NCBI RefSeq assembly: GCF_003614975.1 | Contig: NZ_QZWI01000006.1 | Span: 1-64,000, forward strand | Reading direction: 5' to 3' | DNA length: 64,000 bases | DNA from: Rahnella bruchi | GTDB taxonomy: Bacteria; Pseudomonadota; Gammaproteobacteria; Enterobacterales; Enterobacteriaceae | Shown here: positions 21,304 through 31,195 of the stretch, piece after piece | Layout of the letters: each line of letters begins with the position of its first letter | Position numbering within the stretch: the stretch's first letter is position 1 | The notes under the pieces: model-generated | What the model was told of the DNA's origin: nothing | Seen by the model: only the letters and a program-made list of their open reading frames with translations | Database searches by the model: none | Translations under genes and position numbers: made by a program

Positions 21304-24300
21304 TTATCGGAAAATCGTGGTAGGTAATCTGAAACCATCAAGTTTCAGCAGGCTGACCGGATCGTTACCGGCGATAAAGGCCAGGCGGTAATTGAGCGGC
21401 AGGCCGTCACCGGCGGTCCAGACCACCTGTTAATGCGTGTCGTCCACCTGCGTAATTTTGGCCTTCTTCAGCAGCCGGTAAAATGCCCAGGTGCCCGGCG
21501 TATCAAAATACAGTCGCGCACCGGCGCGAACGCTGGTCCACAGCAGCGAGGCACCGGGGGCATAGGTATCACCCGGCCACTGAATGTCCTGCCAGAATGG
21601 TATCTGGTTAAAGTACAGCAGCTTCTGGCCGTCTATACTCAGTTCGGTCTGCACCACATCACGCGCTGTACCCGCCTGAAGACGGAAGCGAAAACCCCAG
21701 CCCGTGTCGTTAAGCGCGTGACCTACGCGGTCGAGCTGGTTCAGCTTGCTGAGAAACGTGGCGTTCACCGTCAGCCCCGGCGGCATTTTGTCGGCCTTCT
21801 GCCAGCGGTTGTCTTTGTATTCCAGCACGCCGTTCAGATGCTGGCGGATGAAACCGGCAATCAGGCCGGTCTGCGGATTGATAAAATCGTTCAGCGCGGC
21901 CAGCGACGCGTCTTTCGGACTGTCGCTGAACGGGAAGGTGTTATCGAATTCTTTGTGCCAGACCGCGACAATCTCCTGCTGCCACTGTGCATCCATCCCT
22001 TTTACGCCGGTGGTCATCACGCCTTTCCATGTCTGGCTGAGCGGCGCCAAAAACAGCGCCTGTGCCATCGGTTGCCAGCCGCTGCCCAGCTGGACACGCA
22101 GACGGGCGGGTAACTCTGAAACCGCGTTATCAATCTGTGTCCCGCGAAATACCGACTGCGAAAGTGCCGCCGTGCCGCCGGTAGCCGCTGACAGGTTACG
22201 CATCTTGTCGCGCAGCCCTGCGGTTTGTGACCTCCAGGCAGACAGTGTAATACCGTTCCCTTTACTGGCACCGGTCGCCATTGAGACGATGCCGCCAAAC
22301 ACCGGCTGCAGGGCCGGGTTCAGCGCATTGCGTCGTTCGTTCGGGCTGCCTGCCAGTCCCTGCCAGGCAAGCTGTTTCATCAGTGCTATCTGTGGCGACC
22401 GGCTGACGTCAGAAGCCAGTGCCAGCTGCTCTGCCGGATTCGCCGCCGTATGCGCCTTCAGCTGGTTGAGCGTTTTTTGCCACGCGGTGCCGTACTCGGC
22501 AAAATAGCGCGCCGTTAAGCGTTCACCCAGTGCGGCGGGGGAGAGTGAGACTTCCACCGGATGCCCCGGCTCTGCCAGTACCCAACCGACCTGTTCCTGC
22601 CGCTGGGTGACCAGTGCGGCAATCTCCGGCGCGATTGCGCCTTCATACGCCTGACGGGTAAAGCTGCCCGGTACTTCAGCCTCAAGGGTGAACATTCCGC
22701 CGGTCTCCTGACCGTCGAGCAACTGCGTCAGCGACAAATCCGCGAAGTTACGGGAGGTGCGGTAAATCAGGGAACCATAAAGTTTTTGCTCTGCGTCCGC
22801 GCCACTCATGGCATTCAGCAAGGCCGCCCGCGCCTGCGTGACAGCCGCGCTGTCTGGGGCAATTTTCAAGTCAGGATGCCGGGCAAACTGCGCGGCTATA
22901 AAAGCGATATCCTGCGGCGCAACGTTTTTCAGCAACGGCGTCAGGTTATGCGTTAAATAGCGCTGCGCCTCTGCGCCGGTGGTTTTGTCGGGCTGGGCCA
23001 GCATCAGGTAGGTTTTCAGGGCATCGTAGGACGGCGTGGGTGATACCAGCGCCGCAATAAGCTGCCGCTGCGCCGGTTGAACGATAAGCCTGTGGGCCAG
23101 CGTCGAGTATTCCGGCCAGAGGGCAGGAAGCAGCGAATCCGTCACGTCGAGACCAAACCGGCGATACAGCGGCGTGCCCTGTTCCTGCTGAGCCAGTAAG
23201 GATTGCACCCTCTGTTGCAACGAAGACAAAACGGCAGGCGAGGGCGAGGTTTTCGCCTGTTGTACCTGCTCCGCACTGCCGGTCACCAGCCGGTAATTAC
23301 TGATGCCGGACACAATTGTACCGATGGCCAATACCAGCATCGCGGTCGCGGCGCTCCACTTCGCCACTGTTCGCGCCGTTACCCCAACCGGACGACCGGC
23401 GCGGCGGTGAAAACCGGCAGACAATTCCCGCCAGACCGGAGAATCCGCGCGTTCATGCGGGCTGTACGCCCGTAACGTCAGCGCAGGTGAAAACGCCACG
23501 CCGTAAAGAGGCACCGACCGGTAGCTGTTTAGCAGGGGTTTAAAGGCGTCTGTCCAGCAGGTCAGGCGGGCTTTTAAATCACTGGCCAGTTGCAGCAAAA
23601 ACGCATGGCTCAGGTTTCCGCTGATTTGTGCCATGCCCTGCGCGCGAAGTTCGGGGAGCAGTGAATCGACAGAAGAGGATAAAGACTCCGGCGCCAGCCT
23701 TTTGTTCCCGAACACACCGACCAGCTGCACCGGCCGTTCGGGTTGCGGCCAGGTCAGTTCGCGCCGGTCCAGCAGATACACCGGCAGTTCCCAGCGCAGC
23801 CGTTGGCGGACGATTTCATAACCACGAAGCACGGAATCTGCCTGCGCCACCTGAGTGTATTGCGCCTCATGACTGACCCAGATCAGCGCATCAGCAGGGG
23901 CGTGAGGACGCAGACGGCGCAACGCCTGAAGGTCTGCCAGGTTACCGCCCGCCGCCAGCGACCCGCCCCATAACAGCAGGGTATTGCCGACCGTCATCCA
24001 GCCAGATTGAGTCAGTCCCGGCGCAACCGCTTCAACATCGGTCACTTTGCCCATCACCAGCAGCCAGGGGAGTTTGCGTTTCCAGCGCAGGCCGTAGCGT
24101 TTTCTCAGACTTGCTCTGAGCCGCGGGAAGTCAATGACCGGGTGCTGCTTCGGTGTTTCATTCTGCTCAACAGGGTTTGGTTTTAACGGCGCAATATATT
24201 CGGCAGATGAGCCTGAAAAGGATATTGCTGAAAGCAGTATTGCCGTTACCGCCAGCAGGCTAAATGCGATCACCAAAAAGAGCGGGGTTTCGGTTTTAGG

Positions 24301-24399
24301 TGACAGAGGACTGCCTTGCCCGATGATCACAAACATGATCACCCCGAATATCAATAACAGAAGCACAATGCCGGTAGTGCGCAAAATCCCTTTGAACAT
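21304..24399 (-). pseudogene. tssM: T6SS inner-membrane protein TssM (IcmF/VasK), premature stop near the C-terminus
   Basis: The readable protein (989 residues to the TAA at 21430-21432) has two N-terminal membrane segments (about 7-27 and 42-62) and a third near residue 356. A large periplasmic IcmF-related region follows. The expected nucleotide-binding P-loop is absent: the site reads LVMGKVTDVEAVAPGL. After the TAA the same frame continues for 41 more residues (VVWTAGDGLPLNYRLAF, LLKLDGFRLPTTIF) to a TAA at 21304. That is the usual TssM end, so a sense codon became a stop. Loss of the last 42 codons removes a conserved strand of the TssJ-binding domain. A shortened protein may still be made. 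Confidence 0.82.
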
Positions 24400-24405
24400 T
24401 ATTCG

Positions 24406-25437
24406 CTAATCCCTGAGTGACGCATTTGCGTCCTGTATAAATTGAGGCTTCTGGATATTGCTGACCAATGTCCGCAGCGCAATAACGCTTCCGGGCAACG
24501 TGATAAACAGTGAAAAGACAATGGTGGCGAATCCCCACCCGGAAAATAGCCAGTGTGGCCATGCATCCCCAACACACCAAAACAGCACGAAATTAAACAG
24601 CAAACTCAGTGCGACACATCCCGCGGGATACGGGGCCGGTGGCAAATTCTCTGCTGGCTGGCTGATGACCGGCTCCTGAGCACCCACGACCATCGCCCAG
24701 GCATTTTTTCCGTCATGGTGGATAATCCACTGACCTCCCTGACCCTGTTCAACCATCTGCGCGGCCGCCCCCATCAATAACCCACCCGTAAGCGCACCGT
24801 ACTGGTCAATGTCTTTATCAAAGTCCAGCAGGCCGCCCATGGGGGCAGATGCGCGCAGTGGTAGCCTGAGTTCATAAACCAGGGTGCTGAGCTTTTGGCG
24901 CACGCTGTCTGTCAGCCCGCTGAACCAGACAAGGCGTATCGATTCTGTCGGTTGCTGCTGCATATCCCGCTGTTCCGTCAGTTCGGTAGCTAACCGGTCG
25001 GTTTTGACCGGCATTGCCCGGAACAAACGCGTCGCCGTTTTGCTCTCTGCGGCATTGAGCAGTGATGGAGGGACGAGTAATAGCGCTGTGGCAATTTCCG
25101 ACAGCGCTTCATCAGGTTTTCGGTAATGCATCGCGAGCAGCAAAACGGGATGGCGGGAGACAATGACTGACTCATTCCAGATGGTAAAAAGCGAAGAGTC
25201 AGGCAGCAGGTCTACAGTGAATTTTTTAGCGGGGAAACGTTCAGCTAAAACGGAGTACAGCTTATCCTGTTCGGCCTCATCCATCTCGCCAGAAGTTTGC
25301 AGATAAACCGACACGTCTTCATTTTTAAGCGTGGTATTCAGCGTCGGGGCGATTTCATCAAGCAGGGCATGACATAAGCGTTCAAAGCGATTTATTCCCG
25401 GTATCAGGGTTTCTTCAGGAAACAGAACCTTAGGCAT
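24406..25437 (-). CDS. Conserved T6SS-linked protein of unknown function with C-terminal membrane segments
   Basis: The 343-residue protein lies between the PAAR gene and tssM. The ATG at 25437 is embedded in the PAAR stop region (ATGCCTAA), implying coupled translation. An in-frame earlier start at 25491 is possible but lacks support. The first 280 residues look soluble. Near the C-terminus two hydrophobic stretches (VALSLLFNFVLFWCVG and GWGFATIVFSLFITLPGSVI) suggest a hairpin in the inner membrane. I do not recognise the domain. Its position suggests a helper in loading or placing PAAR or effector cargo at the membrane complex, which is inference. Confidence 0.7.
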   Translation of the reverse strand: MPKVLFPEETLIPGINRFERLCHALLDEIAPTLNTTLKNEDVSVYLQTSGEMDEAEQDKLYSVLAERFPAKKFTVDLLPDSSLFTIWNESVIVSRHPVLLLAMHYRKPDEALSEIATALLLVPPSLLNAAESKTATRLFRAMPVKTDRLATELTEQRDMQQQPTESIRLVWFSGLTDSVRQKLSTLVYELRLPLRASAPMGGLLDFDKDIDQYGALTGGLLMGAAAQMVEQGQGGQWIIHHDGKNAWAMVVGAQEPVISQPAENLPPAPYPAGCVALSLLFNFVLFWCVGDAWPHWLFSGWGFATIVFSLFITLPGSVIALRTLVSNIQKPQFIQDANASLRD

Positions 25438-25669
25438 ATCGGCCGCATCCGCATTCAGTTTTGAAACCGTGCAAGACGATCCCGCGTCCATTTTCTACAT
25501 AAGCGGAAGCATCACATTCAGTGATACGGTTAGTGCCGTGCTCCGGACAGGTCACCGTGTCGTTAAGTAACGCGGCTTTCTTGCCTGCTAATTCAAAACT
25601 GGATGAGGCCGAGGAAACTTTGCCTCCATGTGAAGTGGGATCCCCCAGTACAACTGCAACTTTGCCCAT
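25430..25669 (-). CDS. PAAR-domain spike-tip protein
   Basis: This short protein (79 residues from ATG 25669) is a stand-alone PAAR domain: VVLGDPTSHGGKVSSAS, ALLNDTVTCPEHG and a C-terminal GFKTECGCG. The histidines and cysteines are those that bind zinc at the tip of the cone. It should cap VgrG and carry cargo. The lipase stop codon is just upstream (25671-25673). A start at 25681 overlapping the lipase is possible, but GGAT at 6 bases favours 25669. Confidence 0.9.
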   Translation of the reverse strand: MGKVAVVLGDPTSHGGKVSSASSSFELAGKKAALLNDTVTCPEHGTNRITECDASAYVENGRGIVLHGFKTECGCGRYA

Positions 25670-25670
25670 T

Positions 25671-27626
25671 CTAATATCCATATTCCTTGGCTTTGACGCG
25701 GATAATCTCTTCAAGATCCGTTTCTCTGCTTATGATGCCAGGCTCAGGGACTGAATCAGGAACTCCTGTTTTTAGGTAATTATCATTGCCTTGGGTCCAA
25801 TCTGCATTACGGCGAAGATCTGCCATAAAAGATTTGTCCCAAGAGGCTTCGCAATATCCTACCGGCAAATCATAAGCTACAACGCGAGACATAAATTTGC
25901 CGTTACCTGGCAAGGTACTATGGTCTGTGGGTTGCGCTACATATGAGCGTAAACGGGCATCTTTTTGTTCAAAAGTTTCTTTCTTAGTGACTGGGACCCT
26001 GACCATTCCGCTGGATTCGTATCCAATGACAACATCTGCGTTAGGATATAGGTCCACATAATTGTCATAGGTATTATCGTTTTTCTTGCCCGTTTTCGGA
26101 TTGATTTCACCCCATCCGTCTTTTTGAGTTGGTCCGTGCTCAAGCCCAACTCGAGTTTCATCAAAATGGGCAAGCTCGCTGGGTTGCAAAGGGTTGGGTA
26201 CCAGTTCGGCGTTGATCGAAACTGTCTGCCATTTAGGTGGATTAGGGTAAGTGGCACTGCCGCTTTGATATTTATCGCCCTCATCGTCCCAGAAGGGTTT
26301 TCCATCAGGTAAATGGGCAAAGGCGGTGTGAGTGTCAGGATCAATACCGCAGGGAGTACTGCGAGCTAGCATCCTCTGGAATAGATGTCCTGAATGTTTC
26401 GTCAGCAATGGATGCTGATTTCCTTTTTCATCATTAGGCAACCCTTGCCAGCCAACAGAACGTAATGGCAATGAGCCCATGACTCGGTCGTGAGGGCAGA
26501 AATAGATATAAGTACGTCCGTGATTGTCCCGTTCCGCTATTTTTCCAGGCCTCCCTTCATTTTCTGAAGATATTTCTACATCAGGCCGCCAATTTTTCTT
26601 ATCACTTGTCTGGCCTACACATAAACCTTCATATCCCAAAGAGAAAAGATGAGTCGCCTGTTTCGCCACTTTATCGACGATAGCTGAAAGCGTGCTGGTA
26701 CGCCCCGAAGGAGAAATACATTCCTCAGGAGGTAAGGAAATAGCATTTGCTTGAGCATTATGCATTGCATATGGTGAGTTAAGAATAAATAAAGTATCTG
26801 GAGCTTTGTCTGCTAGTGCCGTACCTGCAAGAGCAATCATCGTTCCCTGGCTATGGGAGATAATACTCACGGTATCTTTTGGATATTTTTTACGGATAGA
26901 ATCTAGCAGATCAGCTAATCGTTTTGCCGCATGTGCATAATACTCTCGAGGAGGAGCATTAGTTAATAAACGGTCTTCATCACCGTTAACATACTGCAAT
27001 TTAGCACCTGGTATCTTGGCAAAATTTTCGTTAAATCCAGTTTTCCCCCAAAGTGAATGTAGGTTATTTGTCCCGTTTTGAAATGGTCCCCCCCCAAAAA
27101 AGTAAGGTGCTATTTTATTTAACTCATCTCTAGTTATTCCAGAGCGTTTCATTTGGTGATAATCTTTTCCTTCAAGGTTGGCTAAAGGAATGACATATTG
27201 ATCTTCTTTTCCTGGTTCTGAAGCATACCCCCAATAAAATCGGATAACAGGTGAGTTTCCGAGTGTTTTTGGTGTGGAGTTCCTCTTAATCAGAGGGGAG
27301 AGTGAAGAAATAGTAGCATTACCGTTACCATCTATCCCGATACTGCCATCAGTATCATAAATATTCTCCTTTAGCTCGAAACCCGTACCATCTAATTTTA
27401 GTCTATTATTCAAGCCATTACATATTTCGATTTCAGCATTTTGATACCACTCACCCGTAGAGTTCACACCATGAACAAAGATGATCAGCCCAGGTAAATG
27501 AGGAGGGAGATCACAGGCTCCCCTCACCTGCACATTTTTGTGTGATGGGAAGGATGTCCAAGATGGATGACCATTGTCATCATATTTCAATTCCAAGTCC
27601 CTGGTCGGTTCATTTTTATCTTTCAT
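25671..27626 (-). CDS. Tle3-like T6SS lipase effector (alpha/beta hydrolase)
   Basis: The 651-residue protein opens its hydrolase core with PGLIIFVHGVNSTGEWY (oxyanion region). The nucleophile elbow is IISHSQGT, with Ser259 replacing the usual GxSxG by SHSQG. The C-terminal half (VVIGYESSGMVRVPV, MSRVVAYDLPVGYCEASWD) matches the region associated with Tle3/DUF3274 effectors. There is no signal peptide, as expected for cargo delivered by a spike. It sits between vgrG and PAAR, the usual place of a cognate effector. GC is lower than in vgrG, a sign of module exchange. Its substrate is predicted to be membrane phospholipid. Confidence 0.82.
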   Translation of the reverse strand: MKDKNEPTRDLELKYDDNGHPSWTSFPSHKNVQVRGACDLPPHLPGLIIFVHGVNSTGEWYQNAEIEICNGLNNRLKLDGTGFELKENIYDTDGSIGIDGNGNATISSLSPLIKRNSTPKTLGNSPVIRFYWGYASEPGKEDQYVIPLANLEGKDYHQMKRSGITRDELNKIAPYFFGGGPFQNGTNNLHSLWGKTGFNENFAKIPGAKLQYVNGDEDRLLTNAPPREYYAHAAKRLADLLDSIRKKYPKDTVSIISHSQGTMIALAGTALADKAPDTLFILNSPYAMHNAQANAISLPPEECISPSGRTSTLSAIVDKVAKQATHLFSLGYEGLCVGQTSDKKNWRPDVEISSENEGRPGKIAERDNHGRTYIYFCPHDRVMGSLPLRSVGWQGLPNDEKGNQHPLLTKHSGHLFQRMLARSTPCGIDPDTHTAFAHLPDGKPFWDDEGDKYQSGSATYPNPPKWQTVSINAELVPNPLQPSELAHFDETRVGLEHGPTQKDGWGEINPKTGKKNDNTYDNYVDLYPNADVVIGYESSGMVRVPVTKKETFEQKDARLRSYVAQPTDHSTLPGNGKFMSRVVAYDLPVGYCEASWDKSFMADLRRNADWTQGNDNYLKTGVPDSVPEPGIISRETDLEEIIRVKAKEYGY

Positions 27627-27665
27627 GATAACTCCCTATTGTTTGTATTATTTCCATACTGACTG

Positions 27666-27860
27666 TTATCTGATTATTGGGATGCTATATGATTGAAGAA
27701 TGTACATAATGAAATATGTGATAATAACTGCTGTTCCCCATATCAGAAATGCCATCCCGAAGGATTGGATTTTCTTTATACATAGCCAAAGCGTCAAGGT
27801 AACTACGCTACCTATTAATATCGCATACAGGCCTAATAAAAAATAAACAAAACCACCCAT
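27666..27860 (-). CDS. Small two-span membrane protein between Tle3-like effector and VgrG
   Basis: This 64-residue protein has two hydrophobic segments (VYFLLGLYAILIGSVVTL and FLIWGTAVIITYFIMYIL) joined by a short basic loop. An AGGA ribosome site is 6 bases before the ATG, which supports a real gene. It matches no family I can name. Its place directly before the lipase gene makes it a candidate immunity or accessory protein. Known Tle3 immunity proteins are usually periplasmic or lipoproteins, so this is uncertain. Confidence 0.6.
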   Translation of the reverse strand: MGGFVYFLLGLYAILIGSVVTLTLWLCIKKIQSFGMAFLIWGTAVIITYFIMYILQSYSIPIIR

Positions 27861-27906
27861 TCTCTATCCTTATAAAAAATTATCCACATATTCGATTGCT
27901 AAACAC

Positions 27907-30408
27907 TCACCGGCCTTTTATTAAAGTGACGACCATCTTGTCAATAATTTCGGAGCTATTTAAAGAGGTACAACCAAAATCGTCCGTAATTCCAGAAATA
28001 GTGGACCCATCTGGCATTGAAATTGAGTAATTTTTATTTGCAATAGGTTCTTTAGTTAATGCGTTTCGTATTATAAATTTCTCGTCAAAGCTCTCCGGCT
28101 CGAACGATTTCATCGCACTCTGCATGCTGGCTGAGCCTTGCTTGACGATGCCGCCATTTTTAACCAGCAGTTTCCCCGGCCCGCCAATTTCAACGTTACC
28201 GCCTTTCAGTTTGATGTAGGCTCCGCCGCAGATCAGAACCAGCTCGTCCTGTGCTGTCACCGTCATTTTTTTCCCACTGGCAATATGCGTATCGTCCGTT
28301 GACCAGGTGGTGAATTTCCCGCCCTGCGCCTGAACGTCGATGTCGCCTTTGGCGGCAAACATTTTGGTTCCCTGACGGCTGTAGAGGCTGATTTGATCAC
28401 CGGCGGCGACGGTGAATTTCTTCGTCGCGCCGATATCCACCTGCTTACCGGCGGTCAGCGTCAGGCTGTCTTCCGCGTACAGCTGCATGCTGTCACCGCT
28501 GACAATACCTACGCCTTTTGGTGCGCTTAAAAGCAAAACGGCCTGCTGAAGTTTGTCGAGTTTCTGCTGTAACAGCGTCTGTTGTCGATCGATGTCGGCG
28601 GCTAATGCCTGGGCCTGCTGAGCACTGGTCGACAGGCTCTGCATTTCTACCATCGCACTGGAAAGAAGTGCTTTGGCCTGTTGCATATCAAGTTGCTGAC
28701 CTCCGGCGGAGGCCTGTACATCGGCGGAAATAAACACACCCTTGCCGCCACGAACGGCCACCCAGTCATCGGTACGCAGTTCTGCTCCATGTCCGCGGTC
28801 TTTACGCTTATCGTCGACCAGCGCACCGAGGTTCAGCTGACTTTTGCCGCTGGCCGGTGTGGAAAGCTTGATGTGTTCTTTGCCACGCGTATCGTCTAAT
28901 CGAAGTTTGTTATTAGCCGGAGTGCGGATGACGTTTCGCTTGTAATTCGGTAACGCTACATGATCCGGATGCGTTGAATCATGCAGCGCATAGGCGATAT
29001 AAGGCCGGTCAACGTCACCGTTCTCGAAGGCAATCGCCACGCCGGTGGAATCCAGCAGCGGCATATGGAAGCCGTAGGTATCACCGGAATACGGTTTGGC
29101 CAGACGCAGCCAGCAGCTCTCAAAGCCTTTCTGCCATTCGGTGCGATCGAAGCCAAACTGCGCACGGTACAAACCGTCGGCGTTGATGTGCGCGTAAGGT
29201 TCATCCGGATGTGCGCTGGAGATACGGGCAGGCAGCGTGCCGGTGACGGTTGGCCACGGCAGCAGAGCAGGGCGATACGGATGCTGGGTATTGCGCGGAA
29301 CCGCGGTAAAGGTGACGAAGTACGCCGTGTCGCGGGCGACGTTTTTAGAGTTCGTGGAGACAATAAGCAAGCCGTCCGGCGCTTCCGGCCAGTCTTTGCC
29401 GGGCGTGGTGATGACCATCCCCGGACGCAGCGTCATGCAGTTGGACTTACCCTCAAAGACGATCTGTTCACTGAGGTAACGTTCCTGACGGCGTCTGGCG
29501 TACCACATGCCCTGTCCGGGTTCGCTGCTGTATTCTTTGCCCGGCTCAGGATAGTACTCACCCCAGCGGTAATCTTCGCCAACCAGCGCCGGATAGTCAG
29601 GATTGGTGTCTGTCGTACCGGTCATATCGCTTTGCGCAGCGGGGTAATAGTCGTCGTTAACCGTGACAGATTTCGGGATAGATTTACGGCTGACCGACAT
29701 GTCCCAGACTGATTCCAGGCCGCCGTCGAACATGCCCGCCGGGTTACGGAATGGGATAGCCACCGGTTCCGGCCAGGCGTAAGAATGGTCGGCCAGGACC
29801 ATCACGTCGCAGTTGTTCTCTTCGTCATATTCGAAGAAGTACGAGATGCCGCTGTCGGCCAGGCGGCGCGCAATGTGGACGTACTCACTTTCACCGAACT
29901 GCATCATGAATTTTTTCAGCGGATACTGATCATTGAGCGCAAACCGAAAATCCAGCCGGTCCATGTTGTAACGCAGGAAAGTGTTTTCGGTCATGCTGAT
30001 GATGCTGTCGTTCTGGTAAATCGCGTTATTGCTGCCCTGATTTAACCGGGTGACGCGGTGTTCCAGCGTGGCGACGTAGCGGGTTTCATCGGCAGAAGTG
30101 CTGCACTGGCGGAACTGCGTGATCACACCGGGGATGATGCGCGGCTTAACCGATTCCCATGGCTTGCCGTCGGGGTACATCAGGAACAGGGCGGTATAGT
30201 TGATGATATGCTGAGCGGGAATGTCTTTCAACGCGCTGGTAAACTCAATCTCATAGCGCAGAATATCGCTGATGGCCTCGCTGCCGCTGAATTTGAGCAC
30301 CGAAATATCAACGCCCGGCTGCTGAGATTCCAGCCGTTTAAGTCTTAACTGGTAGTGGTTATGGATCGGTAATTTACTGCCTGCAAGAATGTAATCCTGA
30401 ATGCTCAT
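27907..30408 (-). CDS. vgrG: T6SS spike protein VgrG (TssI) with C-terminal extension
   Basis: The 833-residue VgrG starts with a gp27-like region (about residues 35-370; SDILRYEIEFTS, ISYFFEYDEEN). A gp5-like OB-fold (about 380-480; YGFHMPLLDSTGVAIAFENGD) and a DUF2345 beta-helix (about 600-740; KKFTVAAGDQISLYSRQGTK) follow. A 60-residue tail resembles a transthyretin-like domain (PIANKNYSISMPDG, GITDDFGCT). Such tails dock lipase effectors in other VgrGs, which fits the Tle3-like gene two genes downstream. The tail and the lipase share a lower GC than the VgrG body. It is full length and the first gene of the leftward cluster. Confidence 0.95.
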   Translation of the reverse strand: MSIQDYILAGSKLPIHNHYQLRLKRLESQQPGVDISVLKFSGSEAISDILRYEIEFTSALKDIPAQHIINYTALFLMYPDGKPWESVKPRIIPGVITQFRQCSTSADETRYVATLEHRVTRLNQGSNNAIYQNDSIISMTENTFLRYNMDRLDFRFALNDQYPLKKFMMQFGESEYVHIARRLADSGISYFFEYDEENNCDVMVLADHSYAWPEPVAIPFRNPAGMFDGGLESVWDMSVSRKSIPKSVTVNDDYYPAAQSDMTGTTDTNPDYPALVGEDYRWGEYYPEPGKEYSSEPGQGMWYARRRQERYLSEQIVFEGKSNCMTLRPGMVITTPGKDWPEAPDGLLIVSTNSKNVARDTAYFVTFTAVPRNTQHPYRPALLPWPTVTGTLPARISSAHPDEPYAHINADGLYRAQFGFDRTEWQKGFESCWLRLAKPYSGDTYGFHMPLLDSTGVAIAFENGDVDRPYIAYALHDSTHPDHVALPNYKRNVIRTPANNKLRLDDTRGKEHIKLSTPASGKSQLNLGALVDDKRKDRGHGAELRTDDWVAVRGGKGVFISADVQASAGGQQLDMQQAKALLSSAMVEMQSLSTSAQQAQALAADIDRQQTLLQQKLDKLQQAVLLLSAPKGVGIVSGDSMQLYAEDSLTLTAGKQVDIGATKKFTVAAGDQISLYSRQGTKMFAAKGDIDVQAQGGKFTTWSTDDTHIASGKKMTVTAQDELVLICGGAYIKLKGGNVEIGGPGKLLVKNGGIVKQGSASMQSAMKSFEPESFDEKFIIRNALTKEPIANKNYSISMPDGSTISGITDDFGCTSLNSSEIIDKMVVTLIKGR

Positions 30409-30778
30409 CGTTTAAGTCCTTTTAACGCTCATGGGCGTGAATACCAAAACTGAAACCAAATAACGGGAAATCACGTTATATAAACAGCAATGACTACCTA
30501 AAGCTCTTCCTGCTTATCAATCCATAGTGCAGCAGTGGAAGGCGATGATAATTGATGGTCATAATTCAATAATAAAGTATTTATGGTGTGAATATATCAA
30601 TGAGTTTAAGTTTTCTGCATCAACAGAATACTTACAGCGCACCATTGTCTTAAATCTTCCGTTCCCGAAATGAGAAAGTAGCATAAGTCAGTGATGCACT
30701 AAAGCAAACTAGGTCACGGAAAAATGTAACGAAATTATTAATGAGGGAGGGTGTGGAGATTTATTAGGATGATTCTCG
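30409..30778. other. AT-rich upstream region of vgrG
   Basis: No credible gene. This region should hold the vgrG promoter. I could not single out a -35/-10 pair or an operator. Confidence 0.35.
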
Positions 30779-30822
30779 CTAATCACTCAGAGTTTTCTTT
30801 AGTGAAAAGTCTGAGTGATTAG
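30779..30822. repeat. Long near-perfect inverted repeat (44 bp)
   Basis: Left arm CTAATCACTCAGA (30779-30791) pairs perfectly with TCTGAGTGATTAG (30810-30822). After one G-G mismatch, TTTTC pairs with GAAAA. The total is 18 paired bases around a 6-nt loop. No T-tract follows on either strand. It lies 35 bp beyond the stop of the leftward 112-codon gene and may protect or end its transcript. Confidence 0.6.
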
Positions 30823-30856
30823 ATGCTTGCTAATTAATGGAATGATCGCGCCTTCA

Positions 30857-31195
30857 CTAAAGCCAGATTTTTCTCATCAACTTAATAAAGAACAATGCAT
30901 CACTAATGTTACTTATTCCTTTAAATAAACAATGCAGCGATATCTGAGTTATGAAATTAGCTTTCATGCCAGAGGTGTTCGGAACCCATTTCCGGTAAAG
31001 TCCCAAAAAGTGACGCGCTTCCACGAGCGCATGCCTGTACAAAAACACCTTAATTTTTTTTTGTTCCTTTTCTGCAAATCTGATGATTTCCTCAATCACT
31101 TCGATATAGCTCAACGCCCGAACATCGTAGTAATCAGGCCGGTGCGTGATAGAGGCTGTGTTGCTGATGTAGATATAATCCTTAACATCCGACAC
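30857..31195 (-). CDS. Orphan protein of unknown function, probably truncated at its 5' end
   Basis: The 112-codon frame (GTG at 31195) gives a hydrophilic, aromatic-rich protein with helical segments (YIEVIEEIIRFAEKEQKKIK) and matches no family I know. There is no ribosome site before the GTG. The frame stays open upstream for about 45 codons, through sequence of higher GC that adjoins an IS remnant. It therefore looks like the 3' end of a gene cut by a rearrangement. Its position beside the VgrG module leaves open an effector or immunity origin. Confidence 0.4.
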   Translation of the reverse strand: MSDVKDYIYISNTASITHRPDYYDVRALSYIEVIEEIIRFAEKEQKKIKVFLYRHALVEARHFLGLYRKWVPNTSGMKANFITQISLHCLFKGISNISDALFFIKLMRKIWL

